From a bacterium (GTDB lineage Bacteria; Patescibacteriota; Gracilibacteria; JAHISY01): a stretch of 64,000 nt of DNA. The stretch is from positions 1 through 64,000 of the forward strand of contig JAJYAT010000004.1 in the NCBI GenBank assembly GCA_021779375.1, read 5' to 3'. Under the pieces are notes generated by a model that had not been told where the DNA came from, did not search any database, and saw only the letters and a program-made list of their open reading frames with translations. A program made the position numbers and the translations under genes. Shown here piece by piece: positions 35,870 through 47,589 of this stretch. Numbering within the stretch: the first letter of the stretch is position 1; each line of letters starts with the position of its first letter.

Positions 35870-36223
35870 TTAATTCTCTCGAATGTCATCAACAATCCAG
35901 GTTCCGGCGTAAACTCCATCCACAGTCACTCTTACTTTGTGTCCTAAGTTTTCAGGAGTTGGTGTCGCTTCTCGCGATTCAATTTGCCGTTGAATACGAA
36001 GATAATTGTCGTAAGCTTTATCGACCGATTTTCTTAAGTCGGAATCGTCTGGATTTGCTTCTTTTGCCCTGAGTAATTCCTCATGCTCTCTGAGAGCCCT
36101 TCTCTGTTCATATTTTAAATCCTCCAGGGTTGGCTCAGGAATAGTTAAGTCGTTCATGTCCACAATATCAGTTTCAGGATCCATTAATCCGACATCTTTT
36201 TTATCAGTAGTCTCAGTAGTCAT
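35870..36223 (-). CDS. hypothetical protein
   Basis: 117 codons, coiled-coil-like middle, no recognised motif. Confidence 0.55.
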   Translation of the reverse strand: MTTETTDKKDVGLMDPETDIVDMNDLTIPEPTLEDLKYEQRRALREHEELLRAKEANPDDSDLRKSVDKAYDNYLRIQRQIESREATPTPENLGHKVRVTVDGVYAGTWIVDDIREN

Positions 36224-36428
36224 TTAATAAAATTAAAGGCGTTAATTTTTACATTAAAATAAAATCTTGTCAACTAGATTATTTGGGCTTATTTTCTCGT
36301 CCAATCTGGCTTCGCGGATTGCGGTCTGTTTTTGTCTAGGATGAAATTGAACCAACTTTAAACCCAAAGATTCGCTCAGGCTCCAAGCTTTAATCCGCAG
36401 AGATTCGGAAAGGCGGCAAGAAATAAGC

Positions 36429-37751
36429 TCAGTCGCGTTTCGTGAGCAGTCCTGCGCTGACGAAAAAAATTAGCGCCAGTGGTGCGAAGAAAAGCGAATT
36501 CACGAAAATTGAATGGACGAGCAATCCGGCGCAGGCGGCGAGGAAACCCCAGTTTTTCGCGCGGAAATGTGCGGCGGCGAGATTCCACAAAAAAATTCCA
36601 AAAATCGCGAGTCCGCTGATGCCTGTCGTCGCGGCGACATTGAGCAGTGAAGCATCCGAGCCAGTCGCGGCATGCGAATCAGCGGCGGAGAAATTTTGGT
36701 GAAATTTATACGCGCCGAAGCCGACTCCGAGTAAGGGTTTTTCGGCAAAAATCCGCCAGCCCTCGTTCCAGCTGTTGACGCGCAGTTGCGCTGTCGGATC
36801 GAGGACTTGCTGTGAGGCGGTACCGAGAGATTCGACCGATTGGCTGAATTCGCCGACGCGTTCCGCTAGTCGCGGCGAACCAGCGACGCCCAGCATCGCG
36901 ACCAAAATTCCGGCGAGCAAAATCCGCCGATTGCCAAAAATTCCCAAAACCAAACCGGAGACGCCGAGCGCGAGCAGTCCGCTGCGCGAAAAAGTCAGCA
37001 AGAGTGCGGCGCCGAAAATTCCGGCGCTGGTCAAAATCAAGACTTGGCGTCCGGAATTTTTTTCACGCAAGAAGCGTCCGCCGAGAAGTGCGAGTAAAAA
37101 GGCGAAGGCACCGGCGGCGAAATTCGGATCGAGAAAAGTCGAGGTCAGACGTCCGACGTGCGGATCCCAACCGAGCTCAGTCAAGCCCGCTTTCGTGAAG
37201 TCGGGCAAGATTTGGAAAAGCACGAAGCCAGCGACTGCGAACAAAATTCCGCCGAGGATTAAAGTCAGGAAGACTTGCTCGGTTTCTTTTTTCGTCAAAT
37301 CACGCGCGACGAAAATCAAACCGGAAATTCCGACGAAGCGTAAAAAATACAAAAGTGCGAATTTGAAATCTGCGCTCGCGAGTCCTGCCGAGCCGAGCAG
37401 CAAACTTAAAATTCCGACTGCCCAAAAAATCAGCAGACTGCCCGTGACAGCATCGAGTTCGATTTTTTCTTTCGCCAAAAATTTCCGAGTAAGCCAAAGC
37501 ATCAGTACGGCTGGTGCGATGAGATCGAGGAGCAAAAAAGAAATTCCGCCCAATTCGACTCGCCCGAATTCGCCGGCGAAAGCGGCGATGATTGTCGCAG
37601 CGAGACCGAAGGTCGGGAAGCGCAGTGCGAACAGTACAAAAATTCCCGCTCCTGCCACTGCGAAAATCAGCTGCGGAGCGAAGACGGCACTCGTCGCGAG
37701 TGCGAGAATTGCCAGACTTAAAGCGATTTTGTTTTGGGCGAGCGGATGCAC
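36429..37751 (-). CDS. O-antigen ligase/polymerase family membrane protein
   Basis: Multiple TM helices; RVNSWNEGWRIFAEKPLLGVGFGAYKFHQ Wzy_C-type motif. GTG start at 37751 preferred over the 37874 ATG, which overlaps aspartokinase. Confidence 0.8.
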   Translation of the reverse strand: MHPLAQNKIALSLAILALATSAVFAPQLIFAVAGAGIFVLFALRFPTFGLAATIIAAFAGEFGRVELGGISFLLLDLIAPAVLMLWLTRKFLAKEKIELDAVTGSLLIFWAVGILSLLLGSAGLASADFKFALLYFLRFVGISGLIFVARDLTKKETEQVFLTLILGGILFAVAGFVLFQILPDFTKAGLTELGWDPHVGRLTSTFLDPNFAAGAFAFLLALLGGRFLREKNSGRQVLILTSAGIFGAALLLTFSRSGLLALGVSGLVLGIFGNRRILLAGILVAMLGVAGSPRLAERVGEFSQSVESLGTASQQVLDPTAQLRVNSWNEGWRIFAEKPLLGVGFGAYKFHQNFSAADSHAATGSDASLLNVAATTGISGLAIFGIFLWNLAAAHFRAKNWGFLAACAGLLVHSIFVNSLFFAPLALIFFVSAGLLTKRD

Positions 37752-37809
37752 GCGCTTGATTTTAGCGTGTCGAGAAGGTAATTTGGAATGGAATTTTAAT
37801 TTTCCCAAA

Positions 37810-39168
37810 ATGCTCGTTCGTAAATTTGGCGGCACCTCGATGGGTTCGACCGAGTCTATTTCGACGGTCGTCAAGATTGTCCAATCTCACCGCGGCGAAC
37901 AGGTCGTGGCGGTCTCGGCGATGTCGGGCGTGACTGATTCGCTGCTCGCGGCGACGAAGGCGGCGCTCGCGGGTCGACGTACGCTAGTCAAAAAAGTCAT
38001 TGCCGAAATGCTCGCGCGTCACATCGAGACAGCGGGCAAGAACATTCAAAATGAAAAAGTTTTGGCGGAGACGAACCAGTATTTTGAAAAAGTTTTGTGT
38101 GATTTGTCGAATTTCCTGAAAGCGATTCAGGAGCTCGGCGAACTTTCGATTCGTTCGAAAAATACAATTATGGCAGTCGGGGAGCGGCTCTCCGCCAAAA
38201 TGCTCGCGGGTATTTTGACTTCCGCCGGATCGCCGGCTGAGCAGCTCGACCTCGAAAAAGCCATTCCACAAAAATTCAAAAAGGCTGATCACGATTTCTA
38301 TATCGCGACGGAAAAAATCTTTGCGCAAAAAGTTCGCAAGATTCTTGCCAAAAAGAAAATTCCCATCGCGACGGGCTACTTCGGCTGGGTGCCGGGCGGT
38401 ATGCTTGACGCGGTCGGGCGCGGTTATTCCGACTACTGTGCGGCGCTCATCGCGGCTGGTGTAGCGGCGAAGAGTCTTGAAATTTGGACAGACGTGTCAG
38501 GTATCCTGACCGCTGATCCGCGCAAAATTCCGCAAGCCAAAATTATCGACGATATCTCGAGCGAGGCGGCAGCGGAGCTGGCGCACTTCGGTGCCAAGGT
38601 CATTCACCCACAGTCGATTCATCCGGCGATTCGCGCGCGGGTGCCGGTCTGGATCAAAAACACTTTTCGCCCGGGCGATCGCGGCACGGCAATTCTCCCC
38701 GAGATCAAAAACCCGCCGCAGATTATGACTTCGGTGACCTGCAAAAAAGGCGTGACCATCGTGAATATCGCGAGCTTCCGCATGCTGCTGCAGTACGGTT
38801 TTCTCGCCAAGATTTTCAATGTCTTCGCGAAATACGAAATTCCGATTGATGTGGTTTCGACTTCTGAAGTTTCCGTTTCGGTCACGATCGAAGACGAATC
38901 GAAATTGCCAGAAATTATCAAAGAGCTCACGCCGGTTTCCAAAATTTCCGTCCATCCGAAGAAGGCAATTATTTGCTTAGTCGGCATGGGCATCTACAAA
39001 CGGCGCGGCGTCGCCGGTGAAGTTTTCGCGACGCTCGGCGCGGCTGACATTTCCATTGATCAGATTTCACAGGGCGCGAGTGAGATCAATATCACTTTCG
39101 TCGTTGACGAAAAAGACGCTGACAAGGCGGTCGCGATTTTGCACAAAAAGTTTTTTGAAAATGCTTGA
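37810..39168 (+). CDS. aspartate kinase (tandem ACT)
   Basis: MLVRKFGGTSMGSTESI, GYFGWVPGGMLDAVGRGYSDYCAALIAAGV, WTDVSGILTADPR. Confidence 0.93.
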   Translation: MLVRKFGGTSMGSTESISTVVKIVQSHRGEQVVAVSAMSGVTDSLLAATKAALAGRRTLVKKVIAEMLARHIETAGKNIQNEKVLAETNQYFEKVLCDLSNFLKAIQELGELSIRSKNTIMAVGERLSAKMLAGILTSAGSPAEQLDLEKAIPQKFKKADHDFYIATEKIFAQKVRKILAKKKIPIATGYFGWVPGGMLDAVGRGYSDYCAALIAAGVAAKSLEIWTDVSGILTADPRKIPQAKIIDDISSEAAAELAHFGAKVIHPQSIHPAIRARVPVWIKNTFRPGDRGTAILPEIKNPPQIMTSVTCKKGVTIVNIASFRMLLQYGFLAKIFNVFAKYEIPIDVVSTSEVSVSVTIEDESKLPEIIKELTPVSKISVHPKKAIICLVGMGIYKRRGVAGEVFATLGAADISIDQISQGASEINITFVVDEKDADKAVAILHKKFFENA

Positions 39169-40387
39169 AGCCAAAATTTCGCGCCGCCCGACGCTTTTCG
39201 AACTTTGCAAAACTTCCCTCTATATCGGCGCGATTAGCTACGGCGGTCCGGCGATTTTGGCGCAGGTCAAAAAATTAGTTGTCCACCAAAAGAATTGGCT
39301 TACCGAAAAAGATTTTTTGGACGGGCTCAGTCTGGCGCAGATTTTGCCGGGGGCGACGGGGATCAATATCATGGGCTACATTGGTTATCGCATCCACAAA
39401 ATTTGGGGCGGAATTTTCGCGCCGCTTTGCTTCGTCTTGCCGGCTTTCGTCTCGATGTTGCTCTTGGCAGCGGCGTACTTTATTTACGGCAATCTGCCGG
39501 TGATTCAGTCGGCGATGCTCTCGCTCGGTGCGCTCGTGGTCGCGCTGCTTGTGAATGCGACGCTGCAATTGGGTCAGACCGTTTTTAAAAAAATTAACGC
39601 GAAAACACTCAAAGGTTTTTTTATCGCGCTGCTGACTTTTGCCGGCGCATTTTTTTTGCACCTTAACGTGCTGTGGCTTATCCTCTTGGCGGGAGTGCTC
39701 GGAGTTGGGTTTTATTATTTCACAGCAGAATTCGAAGACGAACATTTAGCACCGCATCCTAAAAGTTCGCATCAGGCGAAGCTGCATGCTGACCGACTTA
39801 AATTTTTCGACTATCTGCCTGTGTTTGGCGTATTGCTCGTGATTGGCAGTATTTTGCTCTGGCCGAATTTGCGTGCAATTTTCACAACTTTCTTTGGCAT
39901 TGGGGCTTTTTCTTTCGGCGGAGGCTTCATCGCGATTCCGCTCATCCAGCATCAGATTGTCGACCAATTGCACTGGCTGAGTTTGGTCGAATTCCGTGAC
40001 GGTATCGCGCTCGGGCAAGTGACACCCGGACCGGTCTTCATCACCGCGACTTTTATCGGCTACAAAGTTTTTGGTATCGTGGGTGCCTCGGTCGCGACCT
40101 TGGCAGTTTTCACACCTGCGCTCACCGCGATGATGCTGCTCGCTGGCGTTCACGCGAAGGTGAAAGAATTGAGGTTGGTCAAAGTCGTTATCAAAGGTTT
40201 CCTCGCCGGTTTTATCGGTCTGCTCGCCGCCGTGACGCTCCAGTTCGCTTTTAGCTCGCTCACGGATTGGTCGACGTGGCTGATTTTTTTGGTGTCGCTC
40301 TTCGTGCTGCTCTATCTGAAAAAAGATGTGTTATGGGTAATTATCGGCACGGTTTTGTTTTCGCTATTTTTGACCGTGCTGGCGTAA
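39161..40387 (+). CDS. chrA: chromate transporter family protein (fused two-domain ChrA)
   Basis: IGAISYGGPAILAQVKKLVV...GLSLAQILPGATGINIMGYIGYR; second copy FGIGAFSFGGGFIAIPLIQHQIV...LGQVTPGPVFITATFIGY. Confidence 0.9.
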   Translation: MLEAKISRRPTLFELCKTSLYIGAISYGGPAILAQVKKLVVHQKNWLTEKDFLDGLSLAQILPGATGINIMGYIGYRIHKIWGGIFAPLCFVLPAFVSMLLLAAAYFIYGNLPVIQSAMLSLGALVVALLVNATLQLGQTVFKKINAKTLKGFFIALLTFAGAFFLHLNVLWLILLAGVLGVGFYYFTAEFEDEHLAPHPKSSHQAKLHADRLKFFDYLPVFGVLLVIGSILLWPNLRAIFTTFFGIGAFSFGGGFIAIPLIQHQIVDQLHWLSLVEFRDGIALGQVTPGPVFITATFIGYKVFGIVGASVATLAVFTPALTAMMLLAGVHAKVKELRLVKVVIKGFLAGFIGLLAAVTLQFAFSSLTDWSTWLIFLVSLFVLLYLKKDVLWVIIGTVLFSLFLTVLA

Positions 40388-40543
40388 ATTTTTCACCCCA
40401 ATTCTTTTAGCGCAGCGGAATTTGGCTGCTATTTTTGCGCCAAAATTTGGGCTAATTTTAAAAATGATTTTTTCCGCTAAAATGCTGCCTAGTCTTTAGC
40501 TCGATTTGGAAGTTTTGGTCTCTGTATTTTTAACCCCTCTCAC

Positions 40544-41542
40544 ATGGCTCAATATAAAGTTGGCGTGATTGGCGCGACGGGTGCGGTCGGAATGGAAATG
40601 GTGCGTGTTTTGCATGACCGCAAATTTCCAGTCGGCGAGCTGCATCTTTTCGCGAGTGAACGCTCGTCGGGCAAAAAGATTGCCACGCCGTTTGGTGAAA
40701 TCGAGGTCGAATTATTTTCAGTCGCAGCAGCCCGCGAGATGGACTTCGTTTTTCTCGCCGTGTCGGGTGACTTCGCGACTGAGTTCGCGCCGCAGATTGC
40801 GGCGGAGGGCGGAGCGATCGTGATCGACAATTCCTCGGCCTTTCGTTACGACGAAAAATATCCGCTCGTGATTCCGGAAATCAATCCACAGGAAGCCAAA
40901 AAAAGCCGCCTCATCGCGAATCCGAATTGCACGACTGCGATTCTCGCCGTGGCGCTTTATCCGCTACACAAAAATTTCGGTGTGAAGCGCGCGATTGTCT
41001 CGACCTACCAGGCGACTTCGGGAGCAGGCGCGGAGGGAATGGCGGAGCTGGAAAATGAAACGAAAAAATATTTAGCAGGCGAGCCAGTCAAGAACGAAAT
41101 TTTCGCGCATCCGATTCCCTTCAACCTGATTCCACACATCGATAAATTCCAAGATAACGGCTATACGAAAGAAGAAATGAAGGTGACTTGGGAGACGCGC
41201 AAAATTTTCGGTGAGCCAGAATTCAAGCTTTCTTGCACAGCGGTACGCATTCCGACTTTCCGTGCGCATTCTGAGAGCTGTACGATCGAGACTGAGAAGC
41301 CAATCACACCGGAGGCGGCCCGCGAAATTCTTCGCAAAGCTCCCGGCGTGAAAGTCGTCGATGACACCGCGAAATTAGAATATCCGATGCCGCTCAACGC
41401 GACCAAAAAATACGACGTCGAAGTTGGACGTATTCGCGCATCGCTCGTCTTCGAGCATGGTCTCGACTTCTTCGTCTGCGGCGATCAGCTGCTCAAAGGT
41501 GCAGCGCTAAATGCGGTGCAGATTGCGGAGTTATTGGTCTGA
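40544..41542 (+). CDS. asd: aspartate-semialdehyde dehydrogenase
   Basis: [75 protein letters not shown]. Confidence 0.96.
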   Translation: MAQYKVGVIGATGAVGMEMVRVLHDRKFPVGELHLFASERSSGKKIATPFGEIEVELFSVAAAREMDFVFLAVSGDFATEFAPQIAAEGGAIVIDNSSAFRYDEKYPLVIPEINPQEAKKSRLIANPNCTTAILAVALYPLHKNFGVKRAIVSTYQATSGAGAEGMAELENETKKYLAGEPVKNEIFAHPIPFNLIPHIDKFQDNGYTKEEMKVTWETRKIFGEPEFKLSCTAVRIPTFRAHSESCTIETEKPITPEAAREILRKAPGVKVVDDTAKLEYPMPLNATKKYDVEVGRIRASLVFEHGLDFFVCGDQLLKGAALNAVQIAELLV

Positions 41543-44500
41543 GCTCTCCAGGTTTTCTTTCTTCGCCTTGGTAGTGTTAGCCAAGGTTTTTTGTTCGAGT
41601 AATTTTTCTTGACCAGCCTGGATGAAATTTTGATCTTGGAATTTTTTCGCATCGTATTGTCCGATGCTTTGTAAAAATTTCTTTTGGTTTTCCACTTTCG
41701 CTTCAGCTTGTTTGTGGGCTGCGCCCGTGCTGATTTTCATCTGACTTTCTAAGTCAGCTAATTTCGCTGCCTCCATTTTTTGCCAATCAGCATTAATCAG
41801 TAGAGTTTGTAGAAAGTTTTTTTCAGGCAAAGATTTGGCTGCTTGGACTTTCTTCTGGATGCGTTCGTTCCAAGTCATGACATCGTTGTAGCGGAAGCGC
41901 GAAATGATTTCTCCGTTGTGAGCAATTGCTGGCATGTCTCGTTCCAAAAACTCTTTGGCGTCTTCGCCAGTGTGAAATGCGTTTCCTATAAATCCTGCCA
42001 ATCCCACACCAGAAGCGGCCTCAAGCCCGAGCAGCACATCATCAGTCAAGCTCCCTTCCGAAAGATCTAGATTAATTCTCTTCAAAATTTGTGAGGAAAA
42101 TTCCTCAATACCTTGTTCGCCAACAAAGAAAGAAAGCATGGCGATTGAGACTGCTCCTACCGCTTTGGCGATAAATGGACCAGGAACCGCTTCGAAAGTC
42201 ATTGTGCCAAATTTAATGGCGATGTAAAAAGCGGCGAGCGAGGCGGCATTTTCAGCGATGGCTTCATTCCGTTTTTCAGCTGGGGCAGATTCGATATTGT
42301 GAATTGTGAGAAATACCATCAACGGTGTCGCGCCGAGCTGCAGTGCTTTCGCACCGAAATTCGCTAGTCTTGCGGTCAATACTCCTTTAGGAATTGCCCT
42401 CACACCGTTTTGCTCGCACCAATCGAGATAATATTTAGTTTTCAAACTTTCAACTTTTGGTTTCGGACTTTTTACGGCTTCAGCCTGCAGAGCGCTTGTT
42501 GTTTGTGGTTCAGGTTCGATTTTTATTTGCTGAGTCGTACGAAGTTCATCCTGAGTTGTTGGATTGGCGCCGGTAGCTTTTGCTGCTCTCTTTTTTTCTA
42601 AACTGACAACCTCGGCATCGCCAGGTTTTGGTGTTATTGCAGTCTCTGTCGGAGGAGGTGTCCTGGCCGGACCATCTATGATTTGTCTTATTTTTTGTTT
42701 TTTGTTTTCTATAAACTCTTCAGTTTTCTTAATTGCTGCCTCTATGTTTCGGTGATCTTTTCCGAATTCTGGAAGACTAATACTTTTACCACCAAGAACA
42801 GGGTCACGCAATCGAAGCGGCTCTAAAGTTTTCCAAACTTCATCCAATAATTCTCGTCTCTTGCCACTAAACGATCCATTAGCTTCTGCGAGTAGTTTTT
42901 TGGCTCGCTCAAGTCCACTAATTTCTTCATGGAGTGTAGCAATATCATTGCCAGCTGACGGGCTTAATTTCCTCATCCAACTAATTTTTGATTGCAGTCT
43001 GTGATATGTCTCCTTAAAGGTTGAGGTAAATTCGATTGCGGGATTAGTGAGAATGGCTTTTGGATTAAAATCTCGCGGGCAAAGTGGTCGGGCGATATAG
43101 CTAAAGACTTTTTTTGCGCCGGCGTAAGGATAATCCCAAGTTCGCATGACAATATTACCTGGTAAAAATGCCTTCCAGCCCTCGCTCGCTATTGCTCCGG
43201 CCATTCCGAAAACTGCGACCGGCAAAAGTCCTTCGGCGTAATCTACCGCCATTTCTACACAGGAAAAGTTTTTGCCGCCAGGAACTAGGCTTACAAGATC
43301 GCTTAGTATTTCAATCGGACCCAGAATAAATTTTCTGGCTCCGCCCTTAGCGATTAACCAAAGTGTGCCACCAACAGCCATAAGTGTCCCGCCATCCCTT
43401 AGTGCTGGTAGAGCGAGTTGAATTTGTTCTGATGGAACTTCGATTAGTTTTCCAGCAGCATCAAGCCAATTATCACTTTCGACGAAAAATCCTTTGGCAA
43501 CCTTAAACTGCTCCTTGTCTGGGAGAGCAGGATCGATGCAAATCGACTGAATATGCGCGACTCCATTTTCGTCGAGCGTGACTGATTTCAGTCGCCCGTC
43601 TTCCGCGCGAATTTTGAAGCCAAGCGGCTCGACGGATTTTTTGACGGTCTCGACATCACTCGCCGTAATTTTTTCACCTTTTTCTGTTTTTTGTCGCAAG
43701 ACTTCAATCGCTGCGAGCGCCGCGGATTTTTCAGGCTTACCGGATTCTTCGATTTTTCTTGCGAATGAGCGGATGCCGGTGAGATTTTTTTCTTGGATCA
43801 AACCTTTTTCATCGAGCGATATTTTTTCAAGACCAGTTTCAGCGAGACCAGCGAGCATTTTTTCTGCTGGCTCGATAAATTCCGTGACGCTTCTTTCTCC
43901 CGTCAAAATTTCAGCGATGATCATCAGGTCTACACCGGGGATTGGTGGCATATTAAGTTCAGCCAATTTTTCTGCATGGTCTTTCATCTCGGCCTTCAAA
44001 AACTTGAGCATGTTTTTTGCATCTTTTGGCACACGAAATTTGCCAGCTTTATTTTCGATTGTTTCGAGATTTAGCAGAAAAGCAGTTGTGGCAAAAAGAC
44101 TTGTAAGTGGGAAATTTTTTACGGCTTTAAGCGGTAAGTTTACAAGCGCGAGCGCACCTTCGGCCGTCAGCTTGATTCCGCCAGAGGTTAAATGGCGCAC
44201 GGTTTCTGAGCTGGCGAAGCCAGAGGCAGCAAGCACCACGAGAGCTTTCCGATTTCGGTCAGCGAAGTCAGCGATTGGTCGCAAGCCTGTCTGGGCATCT
44301 TTCCAATAATTTCCAATTGCTGTTTCAAGCGGCACCATTTCACCGTATTTTTCGATGTCTTCTGGAGTTTGCGTATTTTCTTTTTCATCTTTTTCGCCGA
44401 AAAACTTTCTGGCCATTGCCCAGTTTTTTTCACCTAGGATTTTGCGACCAAGAAGGTCGACAACTTCGCCCCCAAAATTTTCTTTGAAAAGTGAAATGCC

Positions 44501-45136
44501 GAGATAGGTTGCTAGTCCGCCAGAGAGTACGCCGCTGACTTTGTCTCCAGTGTCACTGTTTTTTTTAAAAAATTTGTAAATTGCAATTCCGCCTGTAAGT
44601 AAGAATGCGCCGAAGAGAAGCGGATTTTTTTTAGCTGTATCCAAAATTTCAGTTCCAATATTGCCAGCCTTATTGAGGTAATCTTTGGGATTTTTCCAAT
44701 CGAAATCTTTTTTCTCGAAGATTGCGGCGACAGCCAAACCTTTTTTTGCGTCTTCCAAAATATTTTTCCAAACCTCTGGTTTTTGTAGTTCGCTATTGGT
44801 TGTGTATTCCGCTGGATTTAGCTCAGCTAGATTTTTTCCTGGATTAGCTTTTAGGAAGCGAGCGACCTTTTCGCTTACGTTAAAACGCTCAAAGAATTTT
44901 TTGATTTCAAATTCTTCAATAATCGCCTCAAGCTCAGTGTAAATTTCATGTCTTACTTGACTGTTTTTTCCTCGGGAGTCCATCAAAATATCGATTTTTT
45001 CACCTAATTTTTCCAGCCGTTGTTTAATAATCGGTTGTTTCTCTAGAGGAACATCGTTTTCGAGCGCCTTGAGCTGCTTCTTCAGGTGTTCAGCTTCTTC
45101 CTCCGGCGTGACTTCGATTTTGGAAGGTTGAGTCAT
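41531..45136 (-). CDS. very large uncharacterised membrane-associated protein (about 1200 aa)
   Basis: Single open frame, several TM-like segments, coiled-coil and Pro/Thr-rich linkers; start inferred at [14 protein letters not shown]. Confidence 0.75.
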   Translation of the reverse strand: MTQPSKIEVTPEEEAEHLKKQLKALENDVPLEKQPIIKQRLEKLGEKIDILMDSRGKNSQVRHEIYTELEAIIEEFEIKKFFERFNVSEKVARFLKANPGKNLAELNPAEYTTNSELQKPEVWKNILEDAKKGLAVAAIFEKKDFDWKNPKDYLNKAGNIGTEILDTAKKNPLLFGAFLLTGGIAIYKFFKKNSDTGDKVSGVLSGGLATYLGISLFKENFGGEVVDLLGRKILGEKNWAMARKFFGEKDEKENTQTPEDIEKYGEMVPLETAIGNYWKDAQTGLRPIADFADRNRKALVVLAASGFASSETVRHLTSGGIKLTAEGALALVNLPLKAVKNFPLTSLFATTAFLLNLETIENKAGKFRVPKDAKNMLKFLKAEMKDHAEKLAELNMPPIPGVDLMIIAEILTGERSVTEFIEPAEKMLAGLAETGLEKISLDEKGLIQEKNLTGIRSFARKIEESGKPEKSAALAAIEVLRQKTEKGEKITASDVETVKKSVEPLGFKIRAEDGRLKSVTLDENGVAHIQSICIDPALPDKEQFKVAKGFFVESDNWLDAAGKLIEVPSEQIQLALPALRDGGTLMAVGGTLWLIAKGGARKFILGPIEILSDLVSLVPGGKNFSCVEMAVDYAEGLLPVAVFGMAGAIASEGWKAFLPGNIVMRTWDYPYAGAKKVFSYIARPLCPRDFNPKAILTNPAIEFTSTFKETYHRLQSKISWMRKLSPSAGNDIATLHEEISGLERAKKLLAEANGSFSGKRRELLDEVWKTLEPLRLRDPVLGGKSISLPEFGKDHRNIEAAIKKTEEFIENKKQKIRQIIDGPARTPPPTETAITPKPGDAEVVSLEKKRAAKATGANPTTQDELRTTQQIKIEPEPQTTSALQAEAVKSPKPKVESLKTKYYLDWCEQNGVRAIPKGVLTARLANFGAKALQLGATPLMVFLTIHNIESAPAEKRNEAIAENAASLAAFYIAIKFGTMTFEAVPGPFIAKAVGAVSIAMLSFFVGEQGIEEFSSQILKRINLDLSEGSLTDDVLLGLEAASGVGLAGFIGNAFHTGEDAKEFLERDMPAIAHNGEIISRFRYNDVMTWNERIQKKVQAAKSLPEKNFLQTLLINADWQKMEAAKLADLESQMKISTGAAHKQAEAKVENQKKFLQSIGQYDAKKFQDQNFIQAGQEKLLEQKTLANTTKAKKENLESSDQ

Positions 45137-45137
45137 G

Positions 45138-45368
45138 TTAGTCGTTTTTATTAGTTTTTTGTGGGACGGCGTCCATTTTCCTACGGAGTTCGTTGGCAAT
45201 CCGCAGATTCACGAGTTGGGCTTTGGCGGCGCGTTCGGGTAAGAAATTTTTGGGTTTTTTGACTTCCAGTTTTTTACGCAAAGTTTGTAGCTTCAACGCA
45301 GTCTTTTCTCGGCGCAAATTCTTTTTGGCGAGATCATCGAGGGCGTTGGCGGCGTTGGGATTTTGCAT
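45138..45368 (-). CDS. small basic hypothetical protein
   Basis: 76 aa, Lys/Arg-rich, immediately upstream of the large protein. Confidence 0.5.
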   Translation of the reverse strand: MQNPNAANALDDLAKKNLRREKTALKLQTLRKKLEVKKPKNFLPERAAKAQLVNLRIANELRRKMDAVPQKTNKND

Positions 45369-45467
45369 TTTGGTTTCCTGTTATTTTACCACAAAATTTC
45401 TCTTAGAGCAAAGGCTTCCCAGCAACCGAGCTTTCCGCTAAAATCCGCTTCCGTTAACTTCAAACAT

Positions 45468-45674
45468 ATGTCTCGTGGAGGCACCAAAGCGCAGGCTTCG
45501 CAGTGGATTTGCTCGGTATGTGGCAAACAGGTTGATTCGGCAACGATCATCAACAAAGCCACGACTCCGAAAATCGAAGGTCGCAATCGTTACTGCAAAC
45601 ACTGCCGCAAGCATACACCGCAAAACACGAAAGCCGAGAAATCTGGTTCGCTCGGTCTCGCGCGCAACAAGTAA
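45468..45674 (+). CDS. zinc-ribbon protein, possibly divergent ribosomal protein L33
   Basis: WICSVCGKQV...RNRYCKHCRKHTPQNTKAEK; paired CxxC motifs. Confidence 0.5.
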   Translation: MSRGGTKAQASQWICSVCGKQVDSATIINKATTPKIEGRNRYCKHCRKHTPQNTKAEKSGSLGLARNK

Positions 45675-45687
45675 TCCGCCCAGTTTA

Positions 45688-46137
45688 ATGCCAACCTGGA
45701 TTCTTTTCGGAATCGGAGCGGCACTGTTGCTCGGTGCTGCGAATATTCCTCAGAAGCTCGCGCTTGGTGGGATTTCAGCGCACATGCTTTCGCCTTTTGC
45801 GTACGGCGTGCTTTCGGGCGTGGTGATTATCGTGATTAATCTGGCGCTGTTTCTGTACTACCGCGATGATGCGCAATTCTTCGCCAAAAAAGAGTGGGGC
45901 TTCGCGCTGCTCGCCGCAGTCATGTTTTCGCTCGGCTCAGTCTGCATCGCACTCGGTTATCGTCGCGGTGCGCCGACCTCGAGCTTCGTCGCACTTTTCA
46001 ATACCAACACGCTCGTCGCGACTGTGCTTGGGTTAATTCTCCTCAAAGAATTTACCAGTCTGACTGCGCTCGGCATCGTCAAAATCATTATCGGTGCGGT
46101 GCTTGTGATTGCCGGTGGGATTCTGGTCTCGGTTTGA
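45688..46137 (+). CDS. EamA/DMT-type half transporter
   Basis: MPTWILFGIGAALLLGAANIPQKLAL...LILLKEFTSLTALGIVKIIIGAVLVIAGGILV. Confidence 0.75.
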   Translation: MPTWILFGIGAALLLGAANIPQKLALGGISAHMLSPFAYGVLSGVVIIVINLALFLYYRDDAQFFAKKEWGFALLAAVMFSLGSVCIALGYRRGAPTSSFVALFNTNTLVATVLGLILLKEFTSLTALGIVKIIIGAVLVIAGGILVSV

Positions 46138-47343
46138 TTATTTCTCGCGCGTCGAATAGTCGTTGACGAAGACGGAAATCGCCGTCGCGATTGGTAGGGA
46201 AATAATAATTCCAATGACGGGATTGATTGTCTCGGGAAAGCTTGCGCCGACGAGCATCGCGAACATCACGATGACGGGCGAAAGCCCGATGGCTTTGCGC
46301 ATCACGAGCGGGACGACAACGTTATTTTCGAGCTGCTGGATACCGATGTAAATCACGACGATGACGAACGCGAAAAGCGGTCCACCCTGACTTAGTGCCA
46401 AAATAACGGCTGGGACTAGTGCCAAAAGTGGACCAATATAAGGCAGTATTTCTGTGAATCCGGCGAAAGTTGCGAGCGTCGCTGCGTAGTTCACGCCGGC
46501 AATCTTGAGCGCGATGTAGGTAAGTATGCCGATAACAATCATCAAAACGACTTGTCCGCGCACCCAGAGACCCAGCTTGTCTTTGACGAGCCCGCCTTTT
46601 TCTAAAATGTAGTGGTGAAAGCGATGTGGAAAAAGTCGAATCAGAAAACCTTTAATGCCGTTTTCGTCGATGGTTATAAAGAAGGCAATCACAAAAACGA
46701 AAATAAAATTCATCACGCCGCCGGCGACGGATTTCACTACGGCGAAAGCGTTTTGGCTGATGGCGCCTAGAAAACTGAGACCCGCCGCGATGTTTTCACG
46801 GCTGAGGTTTTGTTGGAGATTGTTGAGGTAATTTTGTAAATTCGTGATTTCGGTTTGAATCGCGGTAGTGTCGATGCCAAATTTGCCGACCCAATCCAGA
46901 ACCGCTGTCGCGAGTTTTGGAATTTCATTCGTGAGAATCGGGACGAAGGAGGCGATTACTAAGCCGACTACGGCGACGAAAAGAATGTAAATTAGCAAGA
47001 TCCCAAGTGCTCGTGGAATTCGCCATTTCTGCATTTTGTCGACAGCTGGATCAAGTGCAAGTGCGAGAAAGGCTGCGACGAAAAACATGACGAGGATATC
47101 TTTGATCGCAAGCAAAAACCAGCCGAGCGCGATGATTCCAAGAATCGCGAGGGTTGCGCGCGCGACAGAGCTCGTCGAAATACTGACCTGTACAGGACCG
47201 CGATTTTTGTCTGACGTTGTTGTCAGCTTTTTTTCGAGAGCCAGTAGGCGTCGATTTTCCTCGCGAGTGCGAGCGGCCTCCTCACGTAGCGACAGCAAAA
47301 CTTTTTTGGCTTTGCCAATGAGGTGGGAAAAATTATTAATCAT
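46138..47343 (-). CDS. AI-2E family transporter (PerM/YdiK type)
   Basis: FLALALDPAVDKMQKWRIPRALGILLIYI, LPYIGPLLALVPAVILAL, IGIQQLENNVVVPLVMRKAIGLSPVIVMFAMLVGA. Start inferred at MINNF. Confidence 0.88.
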   Translation of the reverse strand: MINNFSHLIGKAKKVLLSLREEAARTREENRRLLALEKKLTTTSDKNRGPVQVSISTSSVARATLAILGIIALGWFLLAIKDILVMFFVAAFLALALDPAVDKMQKWRIPRALGILLIYILFVAVVGLVIASFVPILTNEIPKLATAVLDWVGKFGIDTTAIQTEITNLQNYLNNLQQNLSRENIAAGLSFLGAISQNAFAVVKSVAGGVMNFIFVFVIAFFITIDENGIKGFLIRLFPHRFHHYILEKGGLVKDKLGLWVRGQVVLMIVIGILTYIALKIAGVNYAATLATFAGFTEILPYIGPLLALVPAVILALSQGGPLFAFVIVVIYIGIQQLENNVVVPLVMRKAIGLSPVIVMFAMLVGASFPETINPVIGIIISLPIATAISVFVNDYSTREK

Positions 47344-47589
47344 CGGCGCAAATTTTAACCTGCGCTCACTCGGTCGGCAAACTTCGATACGTTTGGAACA
47401 CGTAGCGCACAACATGGAACACATAGCATGGAACATGAAACAGGGAGGTTGGTTGGTAATTTTCAAATTTACGGAATTTACAAATTTTCAAATAAATTCC
47501 AAATTTCAAAAATCAAAGAATTAAAACCACATATTTGAGCTAACAGAAAAATGAACGGTTCATTTATAAACTTGAACTTGCGGGAGATC

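Noticed and set aside
36775-37809. Long plus-strand ORF upstream of aspartokinase (36775..39168 in the ORF track)
   Set aside because: The upstream part is a Ser/Lys/Pro-biased shadow of the O-antigen ligase on the other strand; the real kinase starts at 37810.
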